64,000 bases of DNA from JAJPKK01 sp963800215 (GCA_963800215.1 CAWCZY010000006.1:372001-436000), one strand, 5' to 3'. Counted from the first letter of the stretch, positions 7,332 through 16,830 are shown. Program-made: numbers and translations. Notes: generated by a model not told the origin, from the sequence alone.

Positions 7332-8633
7332 ATGGGTTCGAAACGAAGCAGCCGCCGGGAACTGTTGAAGGGCGGCGCCTTGGCCGTGGGAGCGGCGGCC
7401 GCCGGCGCGTCGGTCAGCAAGACCGCGTTAGCACAAAACTCGGCACCCGCACCGGAACCGGCACTTCCATCCTACGCGGTGAACGAAGCGCCCCAGATTC
7501 CGGTCAGCTCCGACGTGGTCGCCTACGGTGTGCGCTCCCATTACGTCAAGTCGGTGCGCATTCAGGAAGACGGTCGTCCCAAAGGTGCGACATCCCGCTA
7601 CGACAGCTTCGGGCTGACGATTCACATACAAACGCCGTTGCAGGATTCCATCGGCACGATCCAGGCATCGTCGCTTCACTACTGTGCGACGACCAAGGGC
7701 GCCTTCGTCCCGGACATCGATCCCGACAAGCACACTGTGATGCTTAACGGCCTGGTGGACCGGCCCCGGATTTTCACCATGGCGGAGTTGAAGCGTTTCC
7801 CGTCAGTCACCAGGTTTCATTTCGTAGAGTGCATTGCAAACAACGCTAATGCGACGCACCAGAACGTGCAGCAATCGCATGGGACGTGCAGTAACGCCGA
7901 ATGGACCGGGGTGCTCCTTTCGACCTTGTTCAAGGAGTGCGGCCTGCAGGACAAGGCGAAATGGTTCGTTGCTGAAGGCGCCGAGGAAGTGAAGGGCGCG
8001 TCGACCATGCCCATCAACGCGATCGACGAGGTCATCGTCGCCTACGGCATGAACGGCGAGCCCTTGCGGCCGCAGCAAGGGTTTCCAGTGCGCCTCATCA
8101 CCCCCGGCTTCGAGGGTATCTTCAACACCAAGTGGCTGCGCCACATCAAGGCCGTCGACCAGTATCAGCTCAACATGAACGACTTTGGGCATCTACGCCG
8201 GGAAGAGACGACTGCTGCGCTCGGCTACACGTGGGGACCCAAGTCGATCATCACGTTCCCCTCCGGTTCACAGAAACTGCCCGAGCGCGGATGGTACGAG
8301 ATCACGGGGCTGGCCTGGTCCGGCAACGGCGCCGTTCGCAAGGTGGAGGTATCCACCGACGGCGGACAGACGTGGAAGGAGGCCGAGCTCAAGGCCACTC
8401 CGCTTCGCAAGGCGCACACCCGGTTCGGCTATATGTGGAATTGGGATGGAGGCGAACACGTAATCATGTCGCGCACCACCGACGATATCGGGGTCGTCCA
8501 ACCAACTCGAGAGCAAGTAGCCAAGGCTTTGGGCGTGGCTTATACGCCCAGCTTCAGACCACCTGGGACCAACAACACCATTATGCCGTGGAAGATCGCC
8601 AGCGACGGGAGTGTGACTAATGGGCTTGCTTAG
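7332..8633 (+). CDS. soxC: SoxC-like molybdopterin sulfite/sulfane dehydrogenase, Tat-exported
   Basis: 433 aa from ATG 7332, 10 bases after AGGAGG. A twin-arginine signal (SRRELLKGG, Arg8-Arg9) and an alanine-rich stretch ending ALAQ mark export of a folded cofactor protein. The sulfite-oxidase-type Mo domain follows, with the cofactor Cys in FHFVECIANN and then HGTCSNAEWTGV. Next come VIVAYGMNGEPLRPQQGFPV and, in the C-terminal dimerisation domain, GLAWSGNGAVRKVEVSTDGG. Length and motif order agree with SoxC of the sulfur-oxidation system. The other sox genes are absent here. The next gene overlaps and encodes its likely cytochrome c partner, so a two-subunit periplasmic sulfite dehydrogenase is the best reading. 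Confidence 0.85.
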   Translation: MGSKRSSRRELLKGGALAVGAAAAGASVSKTALAQNSAPAPEPALPSYAVNEAPQIPVSSDVVAYGVRSHYVKSVRIQEDGRPKGATSRYDSFGLTIHIQTPLQDSIGTIQASSLHYCATTKGAFVPDIDPDKHTVMLNGLVDRPRIFTMAELKRFPSVTRFHFVECIANNANATHQNVQQSHGTCSNAEWTGVLLSTLFKECGLQDKAKWFVAEGAEEVKGASTMPINAIDEVIVAYGMNGEPLRPQQGFPVRLITPGFEGIFNTKWLRHIKAVDQYQLNMNDFGHLRREETTAALGYTWGPKSIITFPSGSQKLPERGWYEITGLAWSGNGAVRKVEVSTDGGQTWKEAELKATPLRKAHTRFGYMWNWDGGEHVIMSRTTDDIGVVQPTREQVAKALGVAYTPSFRPPGTNNTIMPWKIASDGSVTNGLA

Positions 8634-9201
8634 GATCGTCCCGATTTTGCTGCTCCTGGCGAGCCCCGCGCTCGCGCAGACATATGACATCGGGAAAGCT
8701 CCGACCGCAGCACAACTCGCCCAGGATATCACGATCAGCCCAACGGGAGAGGGACTTCCTCCGGGCCATGGCACCGCCGCGGAAGGCGCAAAGCTCTATG
8801 TCGAGAAGGGCTGCGTCGCTTGTCACGGCCAAGACGGCGCGGGAGGGGTGACGATAGCACCCAATTTGATCGGGAATAAAGGCACAGGCCCAGGCGACAA
8901 CGTCTGGAAACGGGTGAACGGCGGCGAAGCGCCAGGCGCTCTACCCATTCTGGCGCCGAATGGGGTGATCGTGTGGGACTACATCAATCGCGGCATGCCT
9001 ATCGGGAATGAGGGGTCTCTCAAGTCGGATGAGGTCTATGCACTGACGGCCTACTTGTTCGCCCTCAACAAGATTACGCCGGAGGACAAAGTCATCGACC
9101 AAAGTAATCTGGCGCAGATCGAGATGCCGATCGGCACTGAATGGGTCCGAGTGCCTGATTGGACGCCCGGCGGGCAAAGGATGCCAGGTTACCCCTATTA
9201 G
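8620..9201 (+). CDS. Monoheme cytochrome c, electron acceptor subunit of the SoxC-like dehydrogenase
   Basis: 193 aa, overlapping the soxC end by 14 bp, so the two are translationally coupled. A signal peptide (RIVPILLLLASPALAQ) directs it to the periplasm. The single heme site is CVACH (about residues 66-70). A candidate distal Met lies in NRGMPIGNEG. SoxD proteins are normally diheme and about twice this size, so this resembles the shorter cytochrome paired with SoxC- or SorA-like enzymes in non-Sox loci. It would pass electrons from sulfite oxidation to the respiratory chain. Confidence 0.85.
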   Translation: MGLLRIVPILLLLASPALAQTYDIGKAPTAAQLAQDITISPTGEGLPPGHGTAAEGAKLYVEKGCVACHGQDGAGGVTIAPNLIGNKGTGPGDNVWKRVNGGEAPGALPILAPNGVIVWDYINRGMPIGNEGSLKSDEVYALTAYLFALNKITPEDKVIDQSNLAQIEMPIGTEWVRVPDWTPGGQRMPGYPY

Positions 9202-9321
9202 CGCAGCTTATGGAGCGGGGGTCCCCGACGAGTAAGGCACAAATCATTGGGCCTCATATGGGTTTGTCTGAGGTTCGACGATGAGTTTTCGCCGAACTTC
9301 GCGTTCCGAGAGGACGGCTAC

Positions 9322-9918
9322 ATGAACATGAAACTTCTCGGAATTGTACTCGCGCTCTGCTGCTGCATGCCTTCGGGAAATCCTGCAGATTTCAAGATAT
9401 TCGACGAAGCGTCTCTGATCTGCGTAACCCCGGCTAATGCGGGCCTGGAATTCGCAAGGAAAGCGGACTGGGAATACACAAAATGGGGCATGACCCCTCA
9501 ACAGGTGGTTAGCGCCTCGAACAACCTGGCGACACAAGGTTTCGATCCCCACCCGGACAGCGACGGCAATGTGACCAAGCTGGTCGCGCCATATCAAAGC
9601 GGAAAGTTCTCCTTCGAGGCCCAGTTTGGGTTCGACGTGACCGACAGGCTTGCTTCCGTGACACTTGTCTTGAATGACAAATCCGCGGGTATGGATATGG
9701 GCGCGGATATGAATATGGGTCACGGGCCATGCTACGATCTTCTGGTGAGCGTGAACACCGCGAATGGCGTGCCACAAGGCGGCGGCTCGGCCCACATGCA
9801 ATATAGCATCGAGACTTGGCAGGATCAGACAAACAAAAACAAGCTCACCTACACTGTGCTCGACGGAGTAGGTTGCTATGTTCAATATAGCGCCCTCAAG
9901 TTGGCTGCAGCAGACTGA
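9322..9918 (+). CDS. Secreted protein with Met-rich putative metal-binding loop, unknown function
   Basis: 198 aa from ATG 9322, preceded by GAGAGGA. The N terminus (MNMKLLGIVLALCCC) looks like a signal peptide, and the cysteine run could be a lipobox-like site. Near residues 122-137 is GMDMGADMNMGHGPC, a Met/His/Cys-rich segment of the kind that binds Cu(I) in periplasmic copper proteins. The rest is beta-rich with no family I recognise. It follows the dehydrogenase and cytochrome genes on the same strand after 120 bp. A role in metal or redox handling in the periplasm is a guess from the motif. Confidence 0.65.
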   Translation: MNMKLLGIVLALCCCMPSGNPADFKIFDEASLICVTPANAGLEFARKADWEYTKWGMTPQQVVSASNNLATQGFDPHPDSDGNVTKLVAPYQSGKFSFEAQFGFDVTDRLASVTLVLNDKSAGMDMGADMNMGHGPCYDLLVSVNTANGVPQGGGSAHMQYSIETWQDQTNKNKLTYTVLDGVGCYVQYSALKLAAAD

Positions 9919-9987
9919 GGCTTGCCGACGGAGCCGCACAGCCAGGCGAAGACGGGCGCGATCGTTTCCCGCGGAGAGTGGACGGAA

Positions 9988-10536
9988 ATGACGCCAGCCG
10001 TCAAAGAGGGGAGGCGCTGCGGTACCTGCACGCTTTGCTGCAAGGTGCTGACTGTAGAGGAACTCCGCAAACCGAACGCCGAATGGTGTCCGCACTGCGT
10101 CAAGGGGCGCGGTTGCGCGATCTATGCTGATCGGCCGGATGAGTGCCGCAGGTTTCAATGCGGGTATCTGCTGTGGCCCACACTCGGCGAGCATTGGCTG
10201 CCGGCCCGCAGCAAACTGGTCGTCGCGTTCAAGCCGGACGGCAGGGAAATAGTTGTTCACGTCGATCCCGGCGTTCCCAATGCGTGGCGCGCCGAGCCCT
10301 ACTACTCGGAAATCCGCAACATGACCGGTGACGCCGCTGGGACGGCCTACACGGTATTTGTGCAGATCAGGCGAAGGATGATCGCGGTCTTCCCGGACAG
10401 GGAGGTGGATCTCGGCGTCGTGGCGGAGGACGAGGTGATTGCCATTCACGAAGTGGCGGGTCCGGGTACGAGGAGGCGTGACGCGGTGAAGCTGAGGAGG
10501 GACGATCCCCGTATCAACGAGCTGCGGATCGTCTGA
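9988..10536 (+). CDS. YkgJ-type cysteine-cluster protein
   Basis: 182 aa from ATG 9988. A TTG start at 9922 would add 22 residues. The N-terminal half holds nine cysteines at about 11, 14, 17, 18, 34, 37, 43, 53 and 58 (CGTCTLCCKV, CPHC, GCAIYADRPDECRRFQCGY). This is the arrangement of the YkgJ/UPF0153 zinc- or iron-chelating family. The C-terminal half has no recognised domain. The biological role of the family is not established. It lies between secreted-protein genes in the accessory stretch. Confidence 0.7.
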   Translation: MTPAVKEGRRCGTCTLCCKVLTVEELRKPNAEWCPHCVKGRGCAIYADRPDECRRFQCGYLLWPTLGEHWLPARSKLVVAFKPDGREIVVHVDPGVPNAWRAEPYYSEIRNMTGDAAGTAYTVFVQIRRRMIAVFPDREVDLGVVAEDEVIAIHEVAGPGTRRRDAVKLRRDDPRINELRIV

Positions 10537-10655
10537 TGTTCGATCCGAATGCCGGCGCCACGGCAGTGTCTCAGGTTGAACGTGGTGGTCCTTGACGGCC
10601 CTCTCGTGTTCTGTCTCTTGCTCTCTTATGCTTGGCGGAGAGCAGTGGTGCCAAA

Positions 10656-10907
10656 ATGGTCGCGGTTGAATTTTACAAAATGGCAATTGGGGGCGGCGTC
10701 GGGCGCTTGCTGGAGCGCCGACGGTTGGCTGATTTCGTTGACCGTCAGGAATTCGAGCTTTGGGCTCAAACGGCACTCGCCCTTCGACGCAATGATCCCG
10801 ATGTCTGGCAGTGGCCCGAAGCCGTGCGGGTCTGCGATGCAGGCAATCAGGAGCTATATGTCTGGACGTTGTGGGACCAAGTCCAGGCAGGGAAGCCGAT
10901 CGTCTGA
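10656..10907 (+). CDS. Small hypothetical protein
   Basis: 83 aa from ATG 10656 after GGCGGAGAGC. TTG 10632 is an alternative start. It includes VEFYKMAIGGGVGRLLERRR and YVWTLWDQVQAGKPIV. It is a soluble, mixed-charge protein with no motif I can assign. Codon use is acceptable, but homology cannot be judged by eye, so it may not be a real gene. Confidence 0.45.
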   Translation: MVAVEFYKMAIGGGVGRLLERRRLADFVDRQEFELWAQTALALRRNDPDVWQWPEAVRVCDAGNQELYVWTLWDQVQAGKPIV

Positions 10908-11076
10908 TGCCCCCAAGGTCCTCAAGGCGGGAAGCGCCGTTCGTGAAACAGCACAAGACGCTGAAAGGTATTATGCCTGCGATGGCGGCGGGTGTCAGAC
11001 ACGCTTTGCAGCCTGTCTTCATCTTGCGCTCTCGAAACCGTCCTTCATATCGGCGCACCAGGGAGATACCAAGAAG

Positions 11077-11433
11077 ATGAAGAACATGATCCTCGCCTCG
11101 ATTGCCGCCGGCGGCCTCGCCGTCCTCGTCGCCGGTCCAGCGGCCGCGGAAAACGCCGATGCCGGCGCCAGTGCGAGCGGGAGCTTCACGGCGAAGAACG
11201 TCAATCGCATCCGCCCCTTCGGCTCGATCAACACCTACAATGTCGGCCTCGCTCCGGCGCGGGTTTCCGCTTGGGCGAAAACATTGAGCGCCGACCAGAT
11301 GCAGGAGATGTTGGGCCGCTGCTCGGTGATCATCCGGAATCAACAGAACTATTACTCGGAAACGACCACTTTCTGCCAGAACTTCGCCATCGCGACAGCG
11401 GAACGCGCCGTGGCAACGCCGGCCAGTCCGTGA
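11077..11433 (+). CDS. Small secreted protein, unknown function
   Basis: 118 aa from ATG 11077, about 9 bases after GGGAGA. A classical signal peptide (MKNMILASIAAGGLAVLVAG, cleavage after AAAENA) is followed by a short mature chain with NVNRIRPFGSINTYN and two cysteines (GRCSVII, TFCQNFA), probably disulfide-linked in the periplasm. No family is recognised. Its 3' end is 70 bp before the IS5-type remnant. Confidence 0.65.
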   Translation: MKNMILASIAAGGLAVLVAGPAAAENADAGASASGSFTAKNVNRIRPFGSINTYNVGLAPARVSAWAKTLSADQMQEMLGRCSVIIRNQQNYYSETTTFCQNFAIATAERAVATPASP

Positions 11434-11504
11434 CGGCGCCGAGGGCTCTCAGACTGCTGATCGATCCTGCCTGGACGAAGGCGGCCCAAGGGCCGATCGC
11501 GTGC

Positions 11505-11984
11505 TGTCGCTCGAATTCGACCTCGATCAAAGCTCACCGATGTGCCTCCGGCGGAAAAGGGGGGAGCATAATCAAGCAATCGGCCGCTCGCGCGGAGGCC
11601 GCACGACAAAAATCCATGCGCTGAGCGATCCGCTCTGCCTGCCAGTCGTCCTGCATCTGACCCCAGGCCAGGATGCCGATGTCGCTGCGGCGCCCGATGT
11701 GCTGGCGCTCGCACCACCCATGAGCGCGCTTATCGCCGACAAAGGCTACGACGGTGGCAACCTTCGCGCCGAAATCGTCAGTTACGGGGCCAAGCCCGTC
11801 ATCCCCAACAAATCCAACCGTATCGTCATCCATCACTTCAACAAACGCGCCTACAAAGGTCGAAATGTCATCGAGCGCTGCTTTTGCGCTGAAAGACTTC
11901 CGGCGTATAGCCACAAGATATGACAAGCTCGCCCGGAACTTCTTGGCCGCTGTCGCCGCTCTCGTCGCATATTGGCTCAATTGA
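11505..11984 (+). mobile_element. IS5-family (IS427-like) transposase remnant, 5'-truncated and frameshifted
   Basis: Three frames together give an IS5-type transposase C-terminal part. The first piece is NSTSIKAHRCASGGKG. The second is AIGRSRGGRTTKIHALSD, then LIADKGYDGG and GRNVIER. The third is KDFRRIATRYDKLARNFLAA, ending YWLN. The DDE residues are partly present: the second Asp is in ADKGYD and the Glu in NVIERC, but the first Asp (normally DST) is Asn (NST). The first frame change lies at A4G6 (11555-11564), which could be the programmed slip of IS427-type elements. The second, near 11890, is decay. It is an inactive element at the right border of the accessory stretch. Confidence 0.8.
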
Positions 11985-12003
11985 GTCTGGACCGTAGCGG
12001 GCG

Positions 12004-13314
12004 CTACGGGAACGCCCCGTGGGGCAGGTTCGCAGTGCTCACGGGATCCCGGGGCGCCAGGCGGGGCGGCGTGGCGGGGATCGATTGGGTCGTGGCGGCA
12101 GGTTCGTCGGGGGCCCGGGTTTCCAGCAGCGAGCGGCGGATCAGCAGGGCCAACGCGTCGGGCTCCGGCGGCACGATCAGCGACGCCTTGGTCTGCGATG
12201 GCACGAGCGCCGCCTTGCGTTGGAGCCAGGGCGTTGGCGAGGTCTCGGGATAGCTGAAGCTTTTCGGGTTCGGCGCCGGCAGGATCGAGCGGGTGCTGGC
12301 GAGCAGCGCCTGCTCCTCGCTGAAACCGCGCGGCCACGCTGCGTCAGGCGGCTGTGGAGCCTGGCCCGGGCGGAACACCGGACGGCCCCGGCGCTGCATC
12401 GACATGGCCGGACGCACATCGAACGGCTGAGCGGTACCGAAGCTCGCCGGGCTGGGGGCCGGCAGCACCGCCGTATCCTCGGCCTCGACAAAAGACGCCG
12501 GCCAGATCTGGTGTCCGTGGGCATGCATGATCCACTGGCTCGGCACGGTGGCGGTCTTGGGCATGTCCGGCGTCGCCGGCACCACATGGACGATGCGATA
12601 GCCCCGGCGTTTCAATTCATGGAGCAATACCGGCAGCGCCTCGACTGTCCTCGGCTGGATGTCGTGCAGCAGCAGGATGCCCTTGCCGTAAGCCTCGATG
12701 CGCTGGAGCGCCCGCGTATAGACCTGCGCCGGGCTGATCTTGGTCCAGTCGTCGGCGGGAAAGTCGGCGCTCCAAGTTTCGAGGTTCTGGGACGCCAGGT
12801 ACTGGTCGATGGCATTGGTGCGCGCCAGGCCTGGAATGCGGAAGAACGGCGCCGGCGGTTCGCCGAGCGCGGCGGTCACCGAGACGATGCCTTCGTTGAT
12901 CTCCTCCTCCGCCTTGGCGAGCGGCATCTTGTGGAGCCGCAGCGGATGGGTCTGGCTGTGGGTGCCGATGCTATGGCCGGCCGCCAGGACCTCGCGCGCG
13001 ACATGGGGGTACGTGGTCGCCATCTTGCCGACCATGAAGAAGGTCGCCTTCACGCATTCGCTGGCGAGGATATCGAGGATATGGTTGGTGCGAGGCGGCA
13101 GCGGGCCATCGTCGAAGGTCAGCACGACCTCATGGTCTTCGAGGGGCAGGCTCTCGTGGTATTGCATGCTGCCGAGCCGGGGATGCTCGAGCGGATCAAC
13201 CACGATGGTGCGGCTGGTGCCGATCGCGTCCGGATTTCCCGGGCACTCGGCCGCAACGGCGACACCGGCCGTCAACAATGTTGCGGCCACAACCGCTGGA
13301 ATCAAACCTTGCAT
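12004..13314 (-). CDS. Exported polysaccharide deacetylase (NodB domain)
   Basis: 436 aa from the ATG complementary to 13312-13314, which has GGGGA upstream and starts exactly at a signal peptide (MQGLIPAVVAATLLTAGVAV). A start 42 bases upstream is also possible. The NodB domain (about residues 65-260) shows VVLTFDDGPLPP with the catalytic and metal Asp pair, the metal His motif HSIGTHSQTHP, FFRIPG and the C-terminal LLHDIQ. Carbohydrate-esterase-4 enzymes remove N-acetyl groups from chitin-like or peptidoglycan sugars. The last 170 or so residues are Pro/Ser/Ala-rich and look disordered. It stands alone, next to the transposase remnant. Confidence 0.88.
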   Translation of the reverse strand: MQGLIPAVVAATLLTAGVAVAAECPGNPDAIGTSRTIVVDPLEHPRLGSMQYHESLPLEDHEVVLTFDDGPLPPRTNHILDILASECVKATFFMVGKMATTYPHVAREVLAAGHSIGTHSQTHPLRLHKMPLAKAEEEINEGIVSVTAALGEPPAPFFRIPGLARTNAIDQYLASQNLETWSADFPADDWTKISPAQVYTRALQRIEAYGKGILLLHDIQPRTVEALPVLLHELKRRGYRIVHVVPATPDMPKTATVPSQWIMHAHGHQIWPASFVEAEDTAVLPAPSPASFGTAQPFDVRPAMSMQRRGRPVFRPGQAPQPPDAAWPRGFSEEQALLASTRSILPAPNPKSFSYPETSPTPWLQRKAALVPSQTKASLIVPPEPDALALLIRRSLLETRAPDEPAATTQSIPATPPRLAPRDPVSTANLPHGAFP

Positions 13315-13759
13315 TTCGAATCCCCGCACGCCCACCTTCACCTTACCACCCTGCATTCGACAGGTCTCTATAACCAGTCAGTAAGTTTAATTTTTCGTGG
13401 ATATTGCGTGGTCAATTTGTGATCTTTTCCAACGGCTGTGATGACATGGAGGGCACGAATCCACGTGCCTTAAGATTGTGCAAGGTCGCAGAGACATGCT
13501 CTCGATCGGCCGCTTGGTGGCACGAAACAGTGCAATCCCCCATATCCAGCCCGCATTTTGAGATGCACGTGTGCATGGCCGGGGAGCATCGAGGTACCGG
13601 TTGCCCGCCCGTATTTCAGTGCCGACTTGCTGCCATGCAAAAATGGAATTGCCCGAGGGGTCTCGACCCGCGGATGTCGTCAAGAACGCGGGAAATCGAA
13701 TGATTGCCCGCGCCGAAAGGTCTACATCTGGAGGGCAGGGACGAGAAAATGGTTCACCG
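13315..13759. other. 445-bp intergenic region without a supported gene
   Basis: This is the divergent region between the deacetylase and isovaleryl-CoA dehydrogenase genes. It contains a 14-bp inverted repeat ATGCAC-GT-GTGCAT at 13563-13576, a possible regulator site for the dehydrogenase. No RNA gene or protein-like frame was seen. Confidence 0.35.
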
Positions 13760-14932
13760 ATGATCCCCAACGCATGGACAGGATTTGATTTTGGCCTGGG
13801 CGAGGACCTCGATCGCCTGCGCCAGACCGTGCAAGGCTTCGCGCGCGACAAGATCGCGCCGCGGGCCGCCCAGATCGACCGCGACAACGTGTTTCCGCGC
13901 GACCTGTGGCCGCAAATCGGGGAACTCGGGCTTCACGGCATCACCGTCGAGGAGGAATGGGGCGGCTCCGGATTGGGCTATCTCGCCCACTGCGTCGCCA
14001 TGGAGGAGGTCTCGCGGGCCTCGGCTTCGGTCGGCCTATCCTACGGCGCCCATTCAAACTTGTGCGTCAACCAGATCAGGCGCAACGCGACCGACGAGCA
14101 GAAGCGGCGTTACCTGCCCAAGCTGATTTCGGGCGCTCATGTCGGCGCGCTCGCGATGTCGGAGCCCAATGCCGGCTCCGACGTGGTTTCGATGCGCACC
14201 CGCGCCGACCGCAAGGGCGACCGCTACGTCCTCAACGGCAGCAAGATGTGGATCACCAACGGCCCGGTGGCCGACACCATGGTGGTCTATGCCAAGACCG
14301 ATCGCACCGCCGGCGCCCGCGGCATCACCGCCTTCATCGTCGAGAAAGGCTTTGCCGGCTTTGCGCCGGCCCAGAAACTCGACAAGCTGGGCATGCGCGG
14401 CTCCGACACCGGCGAGATCGTGTTCACGGACTGCGAGGTGCCGGCGGAAAACGTGCTGGGCGTCGTCGGCAACGGCGTCAATGTGCTGATGTCGGGCCTC
14501 GATTATGAGCGCCTGGTGCTGGCGGGAGGCCCGCTCGGCATCATGCAGGCCTGCCTCGACGTCGTGATCCCCTATGTCCATGACCGCCAGCAGTTCGGCC
14601 AGCCGATCGGGCGGTTCCAGCTCATCCAGGCCAAACTCGCGGACATGTACGTCACCGCCAACGCCGCCAAGTCCTATGTCTATGCGGTGGCCCGCGCCTG
14701 CGACGACGGTCGCGTCACTCGCGAGGACGCCGCCGGCGCCATTCTCTACGCCGCCGAACGGGCGACCTGGATGGCGCTGGAGACCATCCAGTGCCTCGGC
14801 GGCAATGGATATATCAACGACTTCCCGGCAGGCCGGCTGTTGCGCGACGCCAAGCTCTATGAGATCGGTGCCGGGACCAGCGAAATCCGCCGCATGCTCA
14901 TCGGGCGCGAAATCTACGAGAAGACGCGGTAG
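13760..14932 (+). CDS. ivd: Isovaleryl-CoA dehydrogenase
   Basis: 390 aa from ATG 13760, the family's usual length. It is an acyl-CoA dehydrogenase with the FAD/substrate signature GALAMSEPNAGSDVVSMRTR, MWITNGPVADT, and the C-terminal QCLGGNGYINDFPAGRLLRD and GTSEIRRMLIGREI. The catalytic base of isovaleryl-CoA dehydrogenase sits at an unusual place, in the LDxERLVLAG motif. Here that is Glu250 (LDYERLVLAGG), which supports this enzyme over other acyl-CoA dehydrogenases. It oxidises isovaleryl-CoA to 3-methylcrotonyl-CoA in leucine breakdown. The next enzyme's beta subunit (methylcrotonyl-CoA carboxylase) is at 37.4 kb rather than adjacent, so the pathway is split here. Confidence 0.92.
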   Translation: MIPNAWTGFDFGLGEDLDRLRQTVQGFARDKIAPRAAQIDRDNVFPRDLWPQIGELGLHGITVEEEWGGSGLGYLAHCVAMEEVSRASASVGLSYGAHSNLCVNQIRRNATDEQKRRYLPKLISGAHVGALAMSEPNAGSDVVSMRTRADRKGDRYVLNGSKMWITNGPVADTMVVYAKTDRTAGARGITAFIVEKGFAGFAPAQKLDKLGMRGSDTGEIVFTDCEVPAENVLGVVGNGVNVLMSGLDYERLVLAGGPLGIMQACLDVVIPYVHDRQQFGQPIGRFQLIQAKLADMYVTANAAKSYVYAVARACDDGRVTREDAAGAILYAAERATWMALETIQCLGGNGYINDFPAGRLLRDAKLYEIGAGTSEIRRMLIGREIYEKTR

Positions 14933-15143
14933 GGCGCGATCCCTCCCGAATTGCCTCCCGAATTGCGCCGCGGTATTGTCCCCCGGCATCGGATCGGATC
15001 GCGACCTCATCCTCTCCCGACGCGCTCAGGCGAATGCAAGCGTTAAATCGCCCCGACATCACGCCGCTTGTCATGCGTCTGTCATCAATCGAGGGGAAAA
15101 AACCTTTGCTCCGGCAAAAAAGGGGCAAAAAGGGGACGGTGCG

Positions 15144-16758
15144 ATGACGGATTTTGCATTACCTGGCTCGATCGAGCCCGCAGTGAAGCGGCCCAATCTC
15201 GACAAAGGCTTCAATCCGCTGACCATGATCCTGTTCGGTGGGATTCTGGCGGCCGGATTGCTGTTCGTCGCCTACAGCCTGTACATCGACATAGCTGCGA
15301 CCGGTACTCCGATAACTTCTTACGTGCCCTTCCTCTTGCTGTTCGTTGCCCTGCTCATCGCGCTCGGCTTCGAGTTCGTCAACGGCTTCCATGATACCGC
15401 CAACGCGGTCGCCACGGTCATCTACACCCATTCATTGCCGGCGGAAGCCGCCGTGCTGTGGTCGGGTTTCTTCAATTTCCTCGGGGTGGCGCTTTCAAGC
15501 GGTGCGGTTGCGTTCGGGATCATATCGTTGCTTCCGGTCGAACTCATCCTCCAGGTCGGCAGCAGCGCCGGTTTCGCCATGGTCTTCGCGCTGCTGATCG
15601 CGGCGATCATCTGGAATCTCGGCACCTGGTGGCTGGGCCTGCCGGCGTCGAGTTCCCACACCATGATCGGCTCGATCATCGGCGTCGGCGTCGCCAACGC
15701 GCTGTTGCGCGGGCGGGACGGCACCTCCGGGGTCGATTGGGGCAAGGCCATCGAAATCGGCGAGGCGCTCCTGTTCTCTCCGATCGTGGGTTTCGTTTTG
15801 TCCGCAGCGCTGCTTTACATCATGAAGGCGGTGATCAAGAAGCCGGAGCTTTACGAGTTCACCGAAGGGCAATTCGCCGCCGCCGTGGTGGATTCGCGGC
15901 CTCCTCGTTCTCACCTGCACCGCCGTCAGCTTCGCGCACGGTTCCAACGACGGGCAGAAGGGCATGGGGCTCATCATGCTGATCCTCATCGGCACGGTGC
16001 CCACGGTCTACGCGCTCAACCGGGCCATGCCTCCGAGCCAGATGACGGAATTCGTCACCAACTCGACCGCGGCCGCGAAGGTGGTCGAGGCGAAGGCAGC
16101 CGGCTACAATGTGACCGGTGACCCGAGGCCGGCCGTGACGTCCTACGTCGCGCTGCACAAGATCAGCGAAGGGACTTTCCCCTCGCTTGCCGCGCTCATG
16201 GGGGACATTTCAATGCAGGTCTCGGAGTACGGCTCGCTCACAAAAATACCCGCAGCGACCGTGGGTAACACCCGCAATGACATGTATCTGGCTTCCGAAG
16301 CGGTCCGCCTCCTCATGAAGGACAAGGAAAGCGATCTCTCCAAGGACGACGTGGCCACGCTGAACAAGTACAAGGGCTCCCTCGACAACGCGACCAAGTT
16401 CATCCCGTTCTGGGTCAAGATCGCGGTCGCGATCGCGCTGGGCCTCGGCACCATGATCGGTTGGAAGCGCATCGTCGTGACGGTCGGAGAGAAGATCGGC
16501 AAGACCCACCTGACCTACGGCCAGGGCGCCGCGGCCGAACTCGTCGCCGCCGCGACGATCTTCGCCGCCGACAGTTACGGGTTGCCGGTGTCGACCACCC
16601 ATGTGCTTGCGTCGGGTGTCGCCGGGACCATGGCGGCAAACGGGTCAGGCCTGCAGCTCGTAACGTTGCGCAACATTGCGCTCGCCTGGGTTTTGACGTT
16701 GCCGGCGGCGATGATGCTGTCCGGTGCGCTGTACTACGTGTTCAGCCACGTTTTCTGA
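15144..16758 (+). pseudogene. pit: Pit-family inorganic phosphate permease, frameshifted
   Basis: Two frames join to give a PitA/PHO4-type transporter of about 537 aa. The first starts at ATG 15144 after AGGGGAC and carries GFEFVNGFHDTANAVATVI (the Pit signature), several membrane helices and PASSSHTMIGSIIG. Near 15870-15880 the frame changes. The second frame continues PPWWIRGLLVLTCTAVSFAH, then GSNDGQKGMG (the second signature copy), a soluble loop, and final helices with LPVSTTHVLASGVAGTMAAN. Both half-repeats are complete, and one base explains the break, so this may be a sequencing error rather than a dead gene. It would import phosphate with protons or as a metal-phosphate complex. Confidence 0.85.
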
Positions 16759-16830
16759 GGAATAGTTCGGCGTTGCACTCAGCAGGCGGCCAGGTCAGCC
16801 CTGGCCGCTCTTGCGTTTCGGTGACGCGCA

